Shown here piece after piece: positions 50,494 through 62,404 of a DNA stretch of 64,000 nt; the stretch's first letter is position 1; every line of letters begins with the position of its first letter. Origin of the DNA: Sitta carolinensis (Eukaryota; Chordata; Aves; Passeriformes; Sittidae). The position numbers and the translations under genes were made by a program. The notes beneath the pieces were generated by a model. That model made no database searches. It had not been told where the DNA came from and saw only the letters and a list, made by a program, of their open reading frames with translations. The stretch is from contig CM063290.1 in the NCBI GenBank assembly GCA_032173965.1, positions 6,647,501 through 6,711,500 of the forward strand, written 5' to 3'.

Positions 50494-52897
50494 GACTGAA
50501 GCACTGCAAATACACTGATCCCAATCTGAAGAAACAATCTTGCAGAGCAAACACAGGCTTCAGTCCCTGGGACCTGCATTGCCCCATCCCAGGTCCCCCT
50601 TGGCTGGTGCTTTGGAAGAGCCATGATGACACATCAATCATTTCCAGCTCCCTTGGTGCCTCCTCAACATCTACATCAGTTCCTTGATATACAGCACTTG
50701 GAGAAGAATAAACCCAGCGCTCTTATGCCCTGGCTTTCCATCCTGCAGCTTTGCAGCCAGTTATCCTTTGCTCCCATGTGCTGTAATTTGCCTCAGAAAC
50801 CTGCCTGTGTTAACTTCTGGGCCCCAGCTCAGCTCCTGGGGAAAGTTCACTGCATGCCAAGGTTGCTCCAGCCCTCAGCATCCAGCATGGAAGAGAAAAG
50901 AAGGAAACTCGCTTTTCTGTGGGTGTAATCACATTGCTGACACCTCCAAGTTATTCATTTGATTGGAACAGGGCAATCGAGCTGTGCTGTGTCTGTTGTT
51001 TCAGGAGAACCTCCTCCTCCAGCAATAGTTCAGAGAACCTGTGACCATCAGTGAATGCCACCCCAAATCCCTGGGGCCTGGCTCCTGCCCGTGGTCCCAC
51101 CCAGCCCCTGTGGACCCGGCACACCTGGAAGAATTCAGACAAACAACAGGGCATGGCTGTGCTGTGCCTAATTGATAGTAATGTTAAAAGACTGATCGTA
51201 ATTTGAGTGCTAATTAAGGACGATAGTTATTGATTTTAATGGGAGGCAGAGCAGGCTCTTGCACATCTACCACATAATGAGAAAGCACTGGGGTTGCTGT
51301 CAGTGCTGGGGAAACAATCACAATAACAATGTGCTGAGAAAAATGCAGCTTCCTCTTGATAAACCCTTAACAGAGGCAAGAATGGCTCTAAAAAAGAAAG
51401 GATTTTCTGCTCCCAGCCCTGGGAAGTTAACTCATTTCTTTCTGTATAATTTACCATAGTTATAACAGCCCTTACAAACCCCAGTAAACACAGATATGGA
51501 TGTTATGAGGCCACCCACCACTGTTATATGGACAACTGGAGCTTTTAAGATGCTTGTGTAAAATGTCATTTGCTCCCCAGTCGCAGCATCCAAAATTCTC
51601 AATTTTTAGTACAAAATTTTGATTTAAAAACTCTTTACTTTTAGTAGGTTTAGTGTGAGCTGAGGTCAGCTCGACACCCAGCATTTACAACTCAGCACAT
51701 GGGCCATGATTTCAGGGAAATTTAGAGAGAACATTATTTTACAGTGACATTTGGAACTAAGTATTTGGTTTATTTACAAATATCCTTCCCCAATATTCAA
51801 CACCACAGGATTTTTCCTGACTGTCATTTTTACTTCTACTAATTCATCTTTGATTTATTCCTCCCTTTTTTAACAGCAGAGGGGAAAGGAATGGGGTATT
51901 CAAATTCCACTCTATCAAGGCCTTCACAAATAAATAAGAACTCAAAAATTCATAAAATTGGCCATTGTCTTTCAGCTGCAAAATCTGTGTCCCATGCCAA
52001 GAATTACCACAACAATAAAATCTTCTCCATTTTTACTGCCATGGAGCATATGATTCATTTCAAAGTTCCCCAGGAATATTTGTATTTATGCACATGACTC
52101 CATGTTGACCAGAGAGGGTGGAAAAATCTCCAAGCCCCTTCTTTGGCCAAATTAGATTTCACAGCTGAATCGTTGAGATTGTATTTCGATTTTCAATGCT
52201 GGTGCTGGCATTTTTATGACAGTGGCTCTGGCTTATTAACAGAGCATATTGAAACCAGCTTGGTGATTTCCCCCTCCTTCTTTTCACTCTGTTATACCAA
52301 AGAACATTTATTACTTTTTGATAAAAGATGCACACCCCTCCCTTAGGAGAGAGGCACTGAAGCAGGATGAGATGGCTCCTGCCTTTGTCACTGTCTCCAG
52401 AGTAACTGGGGAAGGGCAGGAACTGGAGTGTAATCATTCAATAGAGTGACAAAACACAGGGCTGAAGGAAAAAAGCTTAGATTAAATAATTCTTCGGTGT
52501 CCCTTATGTCTTCATCTATTTCTCAAAAGGCATTATGTGCAAAGCAGAAAATGGTATTACTTTTTTGTGTTAATAGCAGAGATGAATCATCTAATGCCAT
52601 TCAACAGTTGGAACTAATATCAAGATTCAGGTTTCACAGCTGGCTGTAAGAGAGACTAGAAGAAGCTACATAGATCAAAAGAGGTGTGTGTTTTGGGGAA
52701 GATCCCTCTCCAGTCCCTCAGTCTGTGACTCCCTCTGATCTTGGAAATCGAAGCTCTCCCTTTTAAGCTTTCAAATTTCATTCTTATTCCCCTGAATGCT
52801 AAAAATCCAGAGAGAGCATTTTCAGGACATGCAAGGAGGGCCGTTTGGGCTTGCTGCCAAATAGCCAGTCTCCAAAACCCCAACAAAACCTTCACGA

Positions 52898-52913
52898 TGA
52901 TGATGATGATGAT
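52898..52913 (+). repeat. (GAT)n trinucleotide repeat
   Basis: Five to six GAT units in a row followed by GGGG. A short microsatellite with no coding context. Confidence 0.85.
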
Positions 52914-54069
52914 GGGGTCCTTCGGGGTGTTCAGAGCAGCTTGCCAGGCCAGCAGCAATCTCCTGGCATCACCAAAGAGCCAGGTGGTTGCTAAGGGTGG
53001 AGCCCACCAGCCCAGCCTGCCAAGGACTCACTAGCCAGGGACCACCTCCCACACCAGCCCCAGGGACCTGGCAGGGTCTCCTGTCTCCAACAGGGTCTCT
53101 CTCATTTCCATCTCGGGGAGATTTGGAGGAAGTCTGAGGTAAAAAGTGGCTCTGGAGCAAGGCATAATTAGGTCTGCTGGTAATGTCAGATTGTTTCCAA
53201 AGATTTGTGCTTTTTGGGAGGTGAACTCAGGGTTAGAGACAGAGGTGGCTACACCCCATGGATGGTTCTCTCTCACCTAGAGGCTGCCTGGCCTCCACTT
53301 CCATCCATACCCCACCAATCCCTGAATAACCACGGGAAGTGGCACCAATTCATTGGCACCAGCTGGTCTAATAAAGGAGACCATGAAGCACAGGGGAAGC
53401 AGGAGCTGTTCCAGGTGAGGTTCAGCTGTTCCTGCTGCAGAGGGGGCACTCAGGTGCAAACTGCCACAGCCCTCTGTGCTTTATCCACCTGTATAACCAG
53501 TCAGCATTTTTGGAAAAAGCCTGGATGTGAGTCCATGAGACATTATGACTAATCAGGAAAGAGGAAATGGAGGGAAGAGCACTCATGAGGGGTGTGAGTA
53601 GAACCCCTCCAGGGCAGGAAGAATGAATTGCTTGCATGCCAGTTCTTTGCAAGTTGAGGAAGTCAGTGTGAGGGAAGGATGCCCATATCTCACAGAAGGA
53701 AGGTGTGTAAAGCCAGGGTCACCTTTCACAGCAAAACTTCATAGAAATTAGATGACAGCCCAACCATGCTAAGAGTTTCTCCACATCAGAGGTTTTGAAT
53801 TGCAGCAGAATAATTCCAGCATCTGTAATTAGCGCTTCCATTAAATCCTCATTGCTCTCATATTAATTTCAGGAGTTTGGAACTGTCAGGAGTATTATTA
53901 AGGATGCTATCCCTGTCAGGAGCTGCAAATAAAATTTGAGCCTCTGATTAAAAGTTTAGGGCAGCCCTCATTATTTCCTGCATCAGAAGAGCAGTCTTTT
54001 TTGGGCTACCCTTTCAGTCAGTACTGTTTCATTACTGAGGGTCTCTAATTATTTCTGCCTCAGAGCTAT

Positions 54070-54087
54070 AAAAAAAAAAAAAAAAAA
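54070..54087 (+). repeat. A homopolymer tract
   Basis: About 18 consecutive A bases followed by a T-rich stretch. Simple sequence. Confidence 0.9.
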
Positions 54088-55299
54088 TTTGTATTTGTTT
54101 TTCACATTGTTCTTGGTGCAGCCAAATACAAGAATTCCCATTCTTTTTCAGAGCTGGAAGTACACAGTGGCATGGGAAGGTGCTGGAAGAAGTCACCATG
54201 ACACTGGGAAGATTCTGGGAGAAGTCACTCTTGAGTTTTCCAAATTACCTACCTGGACCAATGAAGGCACTGGGAAGTGCAAGTCCCACATGAAAGGGGA
54301 TTAACTGCCCCTCTCATTAAGAGCCACCTCCAGGATGTGGCATCCAGGAAACACACAATAGACTGGGAGCAAACCCATCCAGCACATATTTCCATGGGAG
54401 TCAGGATGATTATTTTGGCTTTAAAAACAGACCCAACTTCCTGACTGTGGATCCAGCCCCCAGCACAGCCCTGCCAGGGGAACCTGGGAGGGGCTTGTGA
54501 GTTTTGGATTTGGAACAGGCATCACAGGGAAAATCAGGTATGGGAAATTTCTTATGGAAAACGTGGCCACCCCGTGCTACAAGGCTGCCCTGCCTATGTG
54601 CTGTTTGCACACACTGATAAATAGGTGTACAGGCTGAAGGCAAGGCAGGCTGGGGCTGGTGCCAGAGCAGGGCTGCTCTGGGCCTGAAATCAGGGCTCAG
54701 GGCTGCACAGTAGAGCAGCTGCATGGTCTTCAGCCAAATATCTGCCAGGAAACAAAAATTTGGATGGACTTAACCTCATTAGAATCTCCTGTCAAACCTG
54801 TGTAATTGCTAACATTGGTAATGGAGGTTTGAAAAATCAAGATGTCTTATTTGAGAAATTACAAATGAAGATTTCACTTCAGGAGAATGTTTTGGTTTGG
54901 AATTTATGCATTTGTTGTTTAATACAAACTGAAAACCTCTTTCAATTAAAAAAAAAACCCCATGCATTTGTGTGGGTTGAAAAACATTTACTAAACCAGA
55001 TTTTTCCATGCATACAGACAGTTGACAGCATTTTTTCCCCATGGGCAGTAAATAAAGAAACTGACTCAATCCAGTGAGTTGCAGATGCTTTTACTCTGTC
55101 TGAAGCTGAACATCTCTGAAGACTGAGTTCTGTATTCCCTTGGTTACTTTTTAATTACATTGCAATAAAATTGCAAGGAATCTAATTTTGCCAGACAAAA
55201 CCCAGGGACTTAGTGGAAGGTGATGGGGGTCCAGCTATTTCACACACTAATTACACCAGCATGAGCCCTGAAATACTGTGCTATTTTTATTCATTCATG

Positions 55300-55330
<31 letters not shown>
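55300..55330 (+). repeat. A31 homopolymer
   Basis: Thirty-one uninterrupted A bases. I see no retrogene or SINE body directly upstream, so it may be a free-standing homopolymer or the tail of an unrecognised old insertion. Confidence 0.93.
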
Positions 55331-55333
<3 letters not shown>

Positions 55334-57765
55334 TTCTCATCTATATCTGAGTGACTGCTATTTCATTCTCAAAAACAGTCAATGCATTCTTCATTTCCCA
55401 AAAAACAGCTGCCCTCTTCTGTTTCCAGGGAATATTACTACCTTGCAAAATCCTAATGGGTGTGCTGTTGAAATCAAAATAAAATGCTGTCACTCTGCCT
55501 GCCTCAAAACAACAACCTAATCTCAATAAAGCACTGCCACCTTTCTTAAAACCTCTGAAAAGGGGCAACACTGAATAAGAGCTTGAAATATGGGTCTAAA
55601 GAGGAAGCTGTCCGGGATTTCTAAAAGTATGTCTGCAGTGCCATCAGGAGGTGTGATCACAGCATAGGAAGCTGGGCTGAGCTGAGGCAGTACAGCACCA
55701 GGACAGACAGACACGGAGCACGGGTGTGGGGAGAGGCACCCCACGCTGCCCCTTCCAGGATAACAGCATCCTGAGAGCTCCAGGCACCTGCAGGAGTCAC
55801 CACAAGCTGTTGCCACCTCCTTGCACCTCTCTGGCTGCAGCCAGCACTTCAGAGCCTCAACCCCACTGAGGACTGATGGGAATTCAGCATCCAGGAGGCT
55901 CACACACATGGAAACATGTAGTCCTCTAAGGGGCTACAAGACTTTTGTAATTTTTTCTCTTGATTTTCTGGAAGCCAATTAGAAAACCAGAGCCTGAACC
56001 TGCAGTGGGTGAGAGGTGGGTCAGTTCTGCCCAAGCAGGACACCACAGCCCACAGCAAAGCTGCTGGACCTGCAGGGAGGTGGCAAATCTGGAGCCTGAG
56101 AAGGTGGGTACCAACTAATATGAGTCATTTTTGAGTTATGAATTATTGTGACCCATTTCCGCCAAAACTGACCTCAGTTCTCTATTGTTCTCACTTTTCT
56201 AGTTACCAAAGCCATCCCTCCAGGGAATAAAGATTAAACACTTGTTAGAGAATTTCAGGAGGGACTGCTCACTCGTCTCCTCGGCCCCATAAAATGCATC
56301 ATAAAAATGCCTTCTTTACTGCCTAGTAAAGAAGGTTCAAGTGTATCACTGCATTTACATGAACATTCAGGACAGGCAGATTTGCCACTTACGTATTACA
56401 CCTCAAATACTATTTCTTTCCTTGAAACAGGAATGAATCCAGTCATCCTACACTTGCTCTTTCCCCAGAGAGACAAGAAAGATTCCACTGAGACAGAAAA
56501 ACATAATGACTTCACCAAGGTCCCACTAAAAATTAAAAAAAAAAGGGGCTCAAAAGGTGAAGGTGGAGCAAACAGCTGTTCCCTGTTCTATGCTCTGCAG
56601 GAAATCTGGGCATGAGGGTGCTGATTAAAACTGGCCTCTTCTTGTGCAAGTGGGAATCTTTTCCAAGTAATAGAGCCTGCCTGGAGTTAGGGAATCTGGC
56701 TTTGTACATGTGCTCCAGATAAACAAGATTTCCCCCCAAAATACTGCATTTCATCACCAATTTAGCTTCATGGCAAGAACCTCCACCACAGCTGGTGATT
56801 TGGGTTTAGAAAGGTAATAAAAGAAAGAGAGAAAAAGAGAGAGAAAGCCAGGTGGCTGCACTCCTCCACAGCTTGGCTCTGGACTGGCACAGCCCTGGCA
56901 TCTCAGAGCCCCTGTTTTGTTCTTCTCTCCATTCACACCACTCAGCTTTCCACATTTCCTTGTCAGCAATACATTTCCATGCTTTGAGGGTGTGAAAGCT
57001 AAACTCTTTGGAAAGAGCCTCAAAGCACACAAAGCAAATGAAGAGCTAACACTCTTTTAAGCCCTTCAAAGGCCTAATTTCTGCAAGGTGACAATTTGCT
57101 TTGGTCATACAGCAAGTCTATGGAAGCAAAATGCTGCAGATAAGATTTTTTTCACAGTGCTGTAGGTGGAACCAGCTGTATTGGGCTAAAGGCAGCACTT
57201 CCAACATAGATAAGTCATTTTTAATAAACAGAAATTGGAAAAGCCTCTAGCATCGAAACAATATTAAAGATTGAATACTTCTGGGAAAGACAGGTGATAT
57301 TTGTCCGCCAAAATTGCTGCCAGCCATTTGACACTATAATTTTGTAACATTAAGTTTTATTCCAAATGCCAAGCATTAAGTGATGCTCCTGCATGATGTG
57401 ACACAGCTTCACTTCCTTCTGGAGGAAATCTAGATCAACTTCAGTGGCACCTGCTGAGCACAGGGTGACCTCAACCAGTCTCTGAAAACACACTCAAATA
57501 TTTGCAGTTTGACCATAGCACTACAGCAGTGAGATGAGCTTCTACATGTAGCTTGAGACTGGAACCAGAAATGTACCCTGGCAGCAAAAGGGGACTGCGA
57601 TCCTTAATTTCGGTGTAGGTACTTCAGGCAACTCTGGCTCTCTGCAGGGAATTGCCCTGGGGAGTTCTAGCCAGGCTCAAAGGCTACAGCTTCACCCACT
57701 GCAGCTGCACAGCCACATGCTGATGACTCTCCTTTTAGGGTTAAATTCTGTAAGACTAATTTGCT

Positions 57766-57785
57766 GGGGGGGGGGGGGGGGGGGG
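57766..57785 (+). repeat. G20 homopolymer
   Basis: Twenty uninterrupted G bases, then AGGG. Strong G-quadruplex potential on the + strand; also prone to sequencing or assembly length error. Confidence 0.93.
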
Positions 57786-58139
57786 AGGGTTAAGCCTTGT
57801 TTTCAAAGATAACTTGCAACCAGATTTACAGAAAAGCTACAGCAATTTAAGATGTCTGTTGGGGTTGATGAAACCACCCAAGCAGATTAAGGTGCCAAAT
57901 GTTTTTAAATGTTACTTGTAACCTATGCTGGTCTTGGGTCCCAGGGTTGGCAGGATCATCAAGGGAACTTCAAATTCTCTCTTTGTTTCTATTCTTGTTT
58001 CTTCCACTGATTATTACTTTCCCTCCTGGGATGTGTATGCAATAGTCTCTTTTAAGTATGACAGCCTGTGATCTGGACCCAAGGTGTATCTTTGGGTCCT
58101 GACATTTTAGGGACACATGCTCTGATTTGGAAGACCTGT

Positions 58140-58500
58140 GCTGTATTCACTGTTAATATTATGGCAATATTATGTTATATGCCAATGACAATAAACACTG
58201 GCTGGCATTTTCCAGCCTCAAAGCTCTCATGAACCATTGCAGGGAGCTTGGCTGCTCATCCATTTACCATGCAGTTTGTTAAGTGGGCAGCCTGACAGTG
58301 GCAGTACCACAGCTTCATTTTCTCTTAACAGCTTTAGACAGCATTTCTTAAATCAAGACAAAGCCTTTGAAGTCAGTGAGTGGAGAAGGCAGTGCTGGCT
58401 TTGTTACAGCAATCAGAAATGCAAGTTGAAAGCATGTATGCTAATTGCCAAGACTGCTGCCATATAATTAGCATATACAGTCTGTGCCCAAATGAAGAAG
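58140..58500. promoter_or_regulatory. Candidate conserved non-coding element (intergenic)
   Basis: AT-rich repeat-free block with ATTAATATTATGGCAATATT and GCCAATGACAATAAACACTGG near the left, and two mirrored TATGCTAATT half-sites near the right. Consistent with a homeodomain/SOX-type enhancer by composition only. Confidence 0.25.
58437..58475. repeat. 10-bp perfect inverted repeat with 19-bp spacer
   Basis: TATGCTAATT at 58437-58446 is mirrored as AATTAGCATA at 58466-58475. Each arm contains an octamer/POU-like GCTAAT core. It could bind a paired factor or be chance in AT-rich DNA. Confidence 0.6.
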
Positions 58501-61500
58501 AACTCCCTTGCAAGCTTATTATGCCCTAATATATCTCCAGAATGTCTGTGCCTATAGCTGTGCTCTGCCCCACCTTAGCATTGCTCAGCAGCTGTGAGGA
58601 GCTGTGTGAAGATCAATGCTAATCTGTCTGACCAAGGTGTCTGCAGAAATCTGTCCTGTGTGTTAGACACCGGGCAAGGCATGACAGGAGCCCAGGCTGA
58701 TGTAACCATCTGTCAAGAGGCCTGGTAAGAGGAGAGCTGCTGCTTCATGCAGCCACCCTGTGCCTCTCCCTGTGTCCTGCTCACCCACAGCCTCCCATGC
58801 TTCAAAGTTCCAGAAGTGAGGCTAAATCCCACATTTTAACAATGGTTGTCATGTCTTCTGTGCTGACACCAGGCTAACAGCCCACCCCAAGGACACAGGC
58901 TTTACCCAGCCTGCTGCCTTTGGCCTTTGTGGGAAGAGAGCACAGAGGAAGGAGCAGCCTGCTTGGCTCTGCAGAGCAACCCCGAGCCTCCTGCATCCTG
59001 CCTCTTGTCTGCAACTGCAGATCAGCCTCAAGGAAAGGGTAATGCAAATGGCCAGCAGTGCAGCTCGGATTTTATCAGACTTTGTTTCAAGGGTATAATT
59101 GCAAGTACGGCAGCTGAACCCTCCGAGTGCCTTGGGACTGTGGGATTGGCAAAAGACAGATTGGAACTATCCACAGCTGCCTCCCATTCTTACAACCTTA
59201 CTTTTGTATGCCTAGGGTCACCACAACCTTGAAAATCTCTCTTATTTATATTCTTCTGTTACCCCTTTTCTTTGTACTTCTCAATAATAGCCACTAGAAA
59301 CTGGGGTTTGCATGACAAAAATCTGTGCTTCACGCAAGTAAATGTTAAATGAGGAGTTGTCCTGTTAACTTCTGTGACTGTGACAAGGCAAACCAAAGAT
59401 ACCTGGCCAAGAGCAGACACTCCAGGACACAGTCACTGAGAGGAGGCACAACAGGAGGCACGAGAAGCATGAAGCCCTCATGCCTGGGTACCTTGATGAC
59501 AGCTGCAGTCCAGCAGAATGTAAGGCAGCCCATAACCCCAGCTGACATAAATAAATGCAATATCCTGTGGATGTATGGCTTTGCTCCTCTGTCAGAACTC
59601 AGACCTGCTAACCCAAACATGCTCCAAGCATCACCAGCGTTTTACAAACAGGGGCTACTTGTCCAAGATCTCATGAGCTGGGTGATTTGGTCATTTCCTA
59701 ATTAAGCTGCTGCTGAGATGCTGTGAAGTGTTAGAAGAAGCTGCAATAAGGAGCTACTGGAAAACTATCTTTAATAATCAGTGGACAAGAACAAGGAAGA
59801 GAGTCCTTAAAGGGACAAGCAAGCACATACATGGCAGAATTTGCCCCTGGAGCCTACTGGGACCACAGCCCTGCCTTGCACAGGAGCCTCCCCCTTGGCT
59901 GAAACAATCCCCACCTGCACAGGCTCACACAGAGCAAAAGGAGCTACTGTCATAAATGACATCTCAGCCCCCAAACCCCCCAGTCAGCTGCAATAAGAGA
60001 TTCTTGGCATCGTGGTGTTGTTTCTACAAGTCTCTTAATTCTGAAGTGTTCTTTACAGACTGCCCAAAATATCAGGTGTTATGCTGTATGTCATCATCTC
60101 TTCTGGTGCACAGGGATTTGGCCATTTGACTTCCCTTTTATTTCATACCTTTGTTTCAACTTTTGTGGTTTTCACTTTATTATTCATGTTGCATTTAGTA
60201 AAGTACATAATCTGCTTCTTCAGGTGAATACGAATTCCTGCACAAAATTCCACAGACACACCAAACACAGCCTGTTTTATTTCTCATGTAACTGTGCTAA
60301 TTTCTTCTTAGAACCCTACACCTTTCTCTCACAATATCTTGTACCTTGATACTGTGAGCCTTAAATTAATACTTTTTTAGCATCTTTATATGTACTGCAA
60401 ACACCTGCCATATTCTTTGGTCTTAGATAATACATACTGTGAATAATCTTCCTATCTTTCTTCACCCTCATGTAATTCCAGTGACTTTACACAGCTCTGC
60501 TCCTGTCTCACACAGGTAGAGAGGTGAAGGAAGCCCAGAGGAATAAGGCCAGTCAAGAGCACATCATTCCCTAAAGGATAGGCCAATAAATCCTTGATAC
60601 TATCTGTTACAGCAGCTTATTACCATTCCAAAAGAGAGAAGCAGCCTTCATTCCAAATGCTTTAGGAGAACCAGAAGCAGGAATAAAGGGAATTTATGTG
60701 AAGGGGACATAAATGAATACAGAAGAGTCTCCAAACCTGTGCCTTGCAAACCTGCATCCTTTACAATCCTCCTAAAAGCTGTTGCTTTTCCATGTCTCCA
60801 CTAAGGTTTAATGGCAGAAGCAATATTGGAAGATCTCTCTGCCAGGATTCATTATTTTTAAACCACATGCTATAGTCCTATTGCTTTATAAAGCCACTAC
60901 ATGAACAATGAAAATCCAACTATTATTAATCAAATTGGTTTTAAAATCTAGTAATTTTCATCATCCTGGGAGCAGAGAGGCTGGATAGAGATGAGGCAGG
61001 GACAGCAGCTTGGTATTTAAAAGCATTGAGCTCCATCTTCTTTTTTAGCCATAGACTTTCTGGACAAATCATTTTTTCCACCAAGTTTTACATCCCCAAT
61101 TGTAAAATGTTACAGGACAACTATGTGAAATCCTTAGACACCAGAGTAATTGCAGAAGCAGATGGAGGGCTATTTATGTTTTCAAATTATACATTTAGTC
61201 TTTGATTTTCATCTTTTTTTATAGTCCTTTATTTGCTGAGTAATTCAGCAAATGCCTGTGACTCTCAGTTAGGCTTCCCAGGTACCTGTGTGTCACTATG
61301 GTTTTTGGCTGTACCAAATTCCTATAGATTGACATAAAATATAATTACCACAAGTAAGTATTAAAAAGGCAGTGCTTTATCAGAGAAATAGGGTAATGGG
61401 GATATGCTGCTTTGTAGGGGTTTGGTTTCCAGGATAACCAAACACAGCCTGGACGAACACGAACAGTGAAGGGCTGGGCTGAGATTTAACATTAAAATGT

Positions 61501-62398
61501 TTTTATGACTCTATTTACTGAAAGTGAGAACACAAAGCCTCCAGCATTTCACTGTTAGCACAGAAGTCACCTAAGCATGGAGGCAGCTCTCCTCCCAAAT
61601 GGTAAATCAGGATAACTCCACCAGTGTCAGTGTTCTCTGTAAGAGCCCAACGTCTGGAATAAGAGAGGACAGGGAGTGCAAGGACACATCCCTGTTCACA
61701 GCTGCTTTTACACCCAGATCCGTGCCCCAACAGCAGTCACACCCCCAAATGTCTTTGGTGTGCCCCCAGGACACTGCCCTTGAGGTCACCAGCTCACTGC
61801 ACCAACAGCACAGCTGTAGCACCACAGAAAAACTGTGCCTTGCTCTTACCTGAGTTGAACTCAAAAATGCCAGATCTTCTCTGCTTCCAAAGCTCCACTC
61901 AGAATGTCCTTTCAGTTTGGAAAGTCATTTATGCTGCACAAGCATATCAAGTAATGAAAGGAGGAATCAGCACTCTGGTAAAAATAATGTGCAAATATAA
62001 GTATCAGGCTCAGCTTGTCCCCACCTTTTCAGAGTCAGAGTTGAAAGTCAGCCCGTGGTTCAGCCAGAGGCTGTTGCAGAGCTTGTGATGTCCACTCAAG
62101 GGAAAGCACAGACAGAAACAGAGTCTTTTGTGTCCCTCCTGGCTCCCATCTTGCCAGATGCTGAGCACTCCCAAACCCTCCCAAAGCCAGCTCTCAGCTG
62201 CCTTTCAGTAACACCTGGAAATACACTGACCCTCCTCCAGAGCAACAAATTCTACCCTGAATTATACTCCTTTCTCAGTATGTGAAAACATGTTCATGTA
62301 GTTGCACTCAGTGCTGGGCTAACCCAGACATGCCCAGTCTAGCCACGAGCAGTAGCAATACCAAACACCAGGGCTGTACAATGGTAAGAGCAAGATGG

Positions 62399-62404
62399 TT
62401 TATT
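62399..62404 (-). terminator. Candidate minus-strand poly(A) signal
   Basis: TTTATT on the + strand reads AATAAA on the minus strand. On that strand it is followed within 40 bases by GTGTTTGGTATTG, a GT-rich downstream element. This is a good signal for a transcript arriving from the right edge. Confidence 0.4.

Larger units (their letters stand above)
45901..62390. other. Intergenic non-coding region
   Basis: No supported exon. It contains a minus-strand CR1 fragment at 49403-49514, a T/C tract at about 50459-50493, an A-tract at 54070-54087, an A31 run at 55300-55330, a G20 run at 57766-57785, a GAT repeat at about 52898-52913, a small inverted repeat at 58437-58475, and AT-rich candidate elements at 48110-48375 and 58140-58500. 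The remainder is unique-looking sequence without assignable function. Confidence 0.65.
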
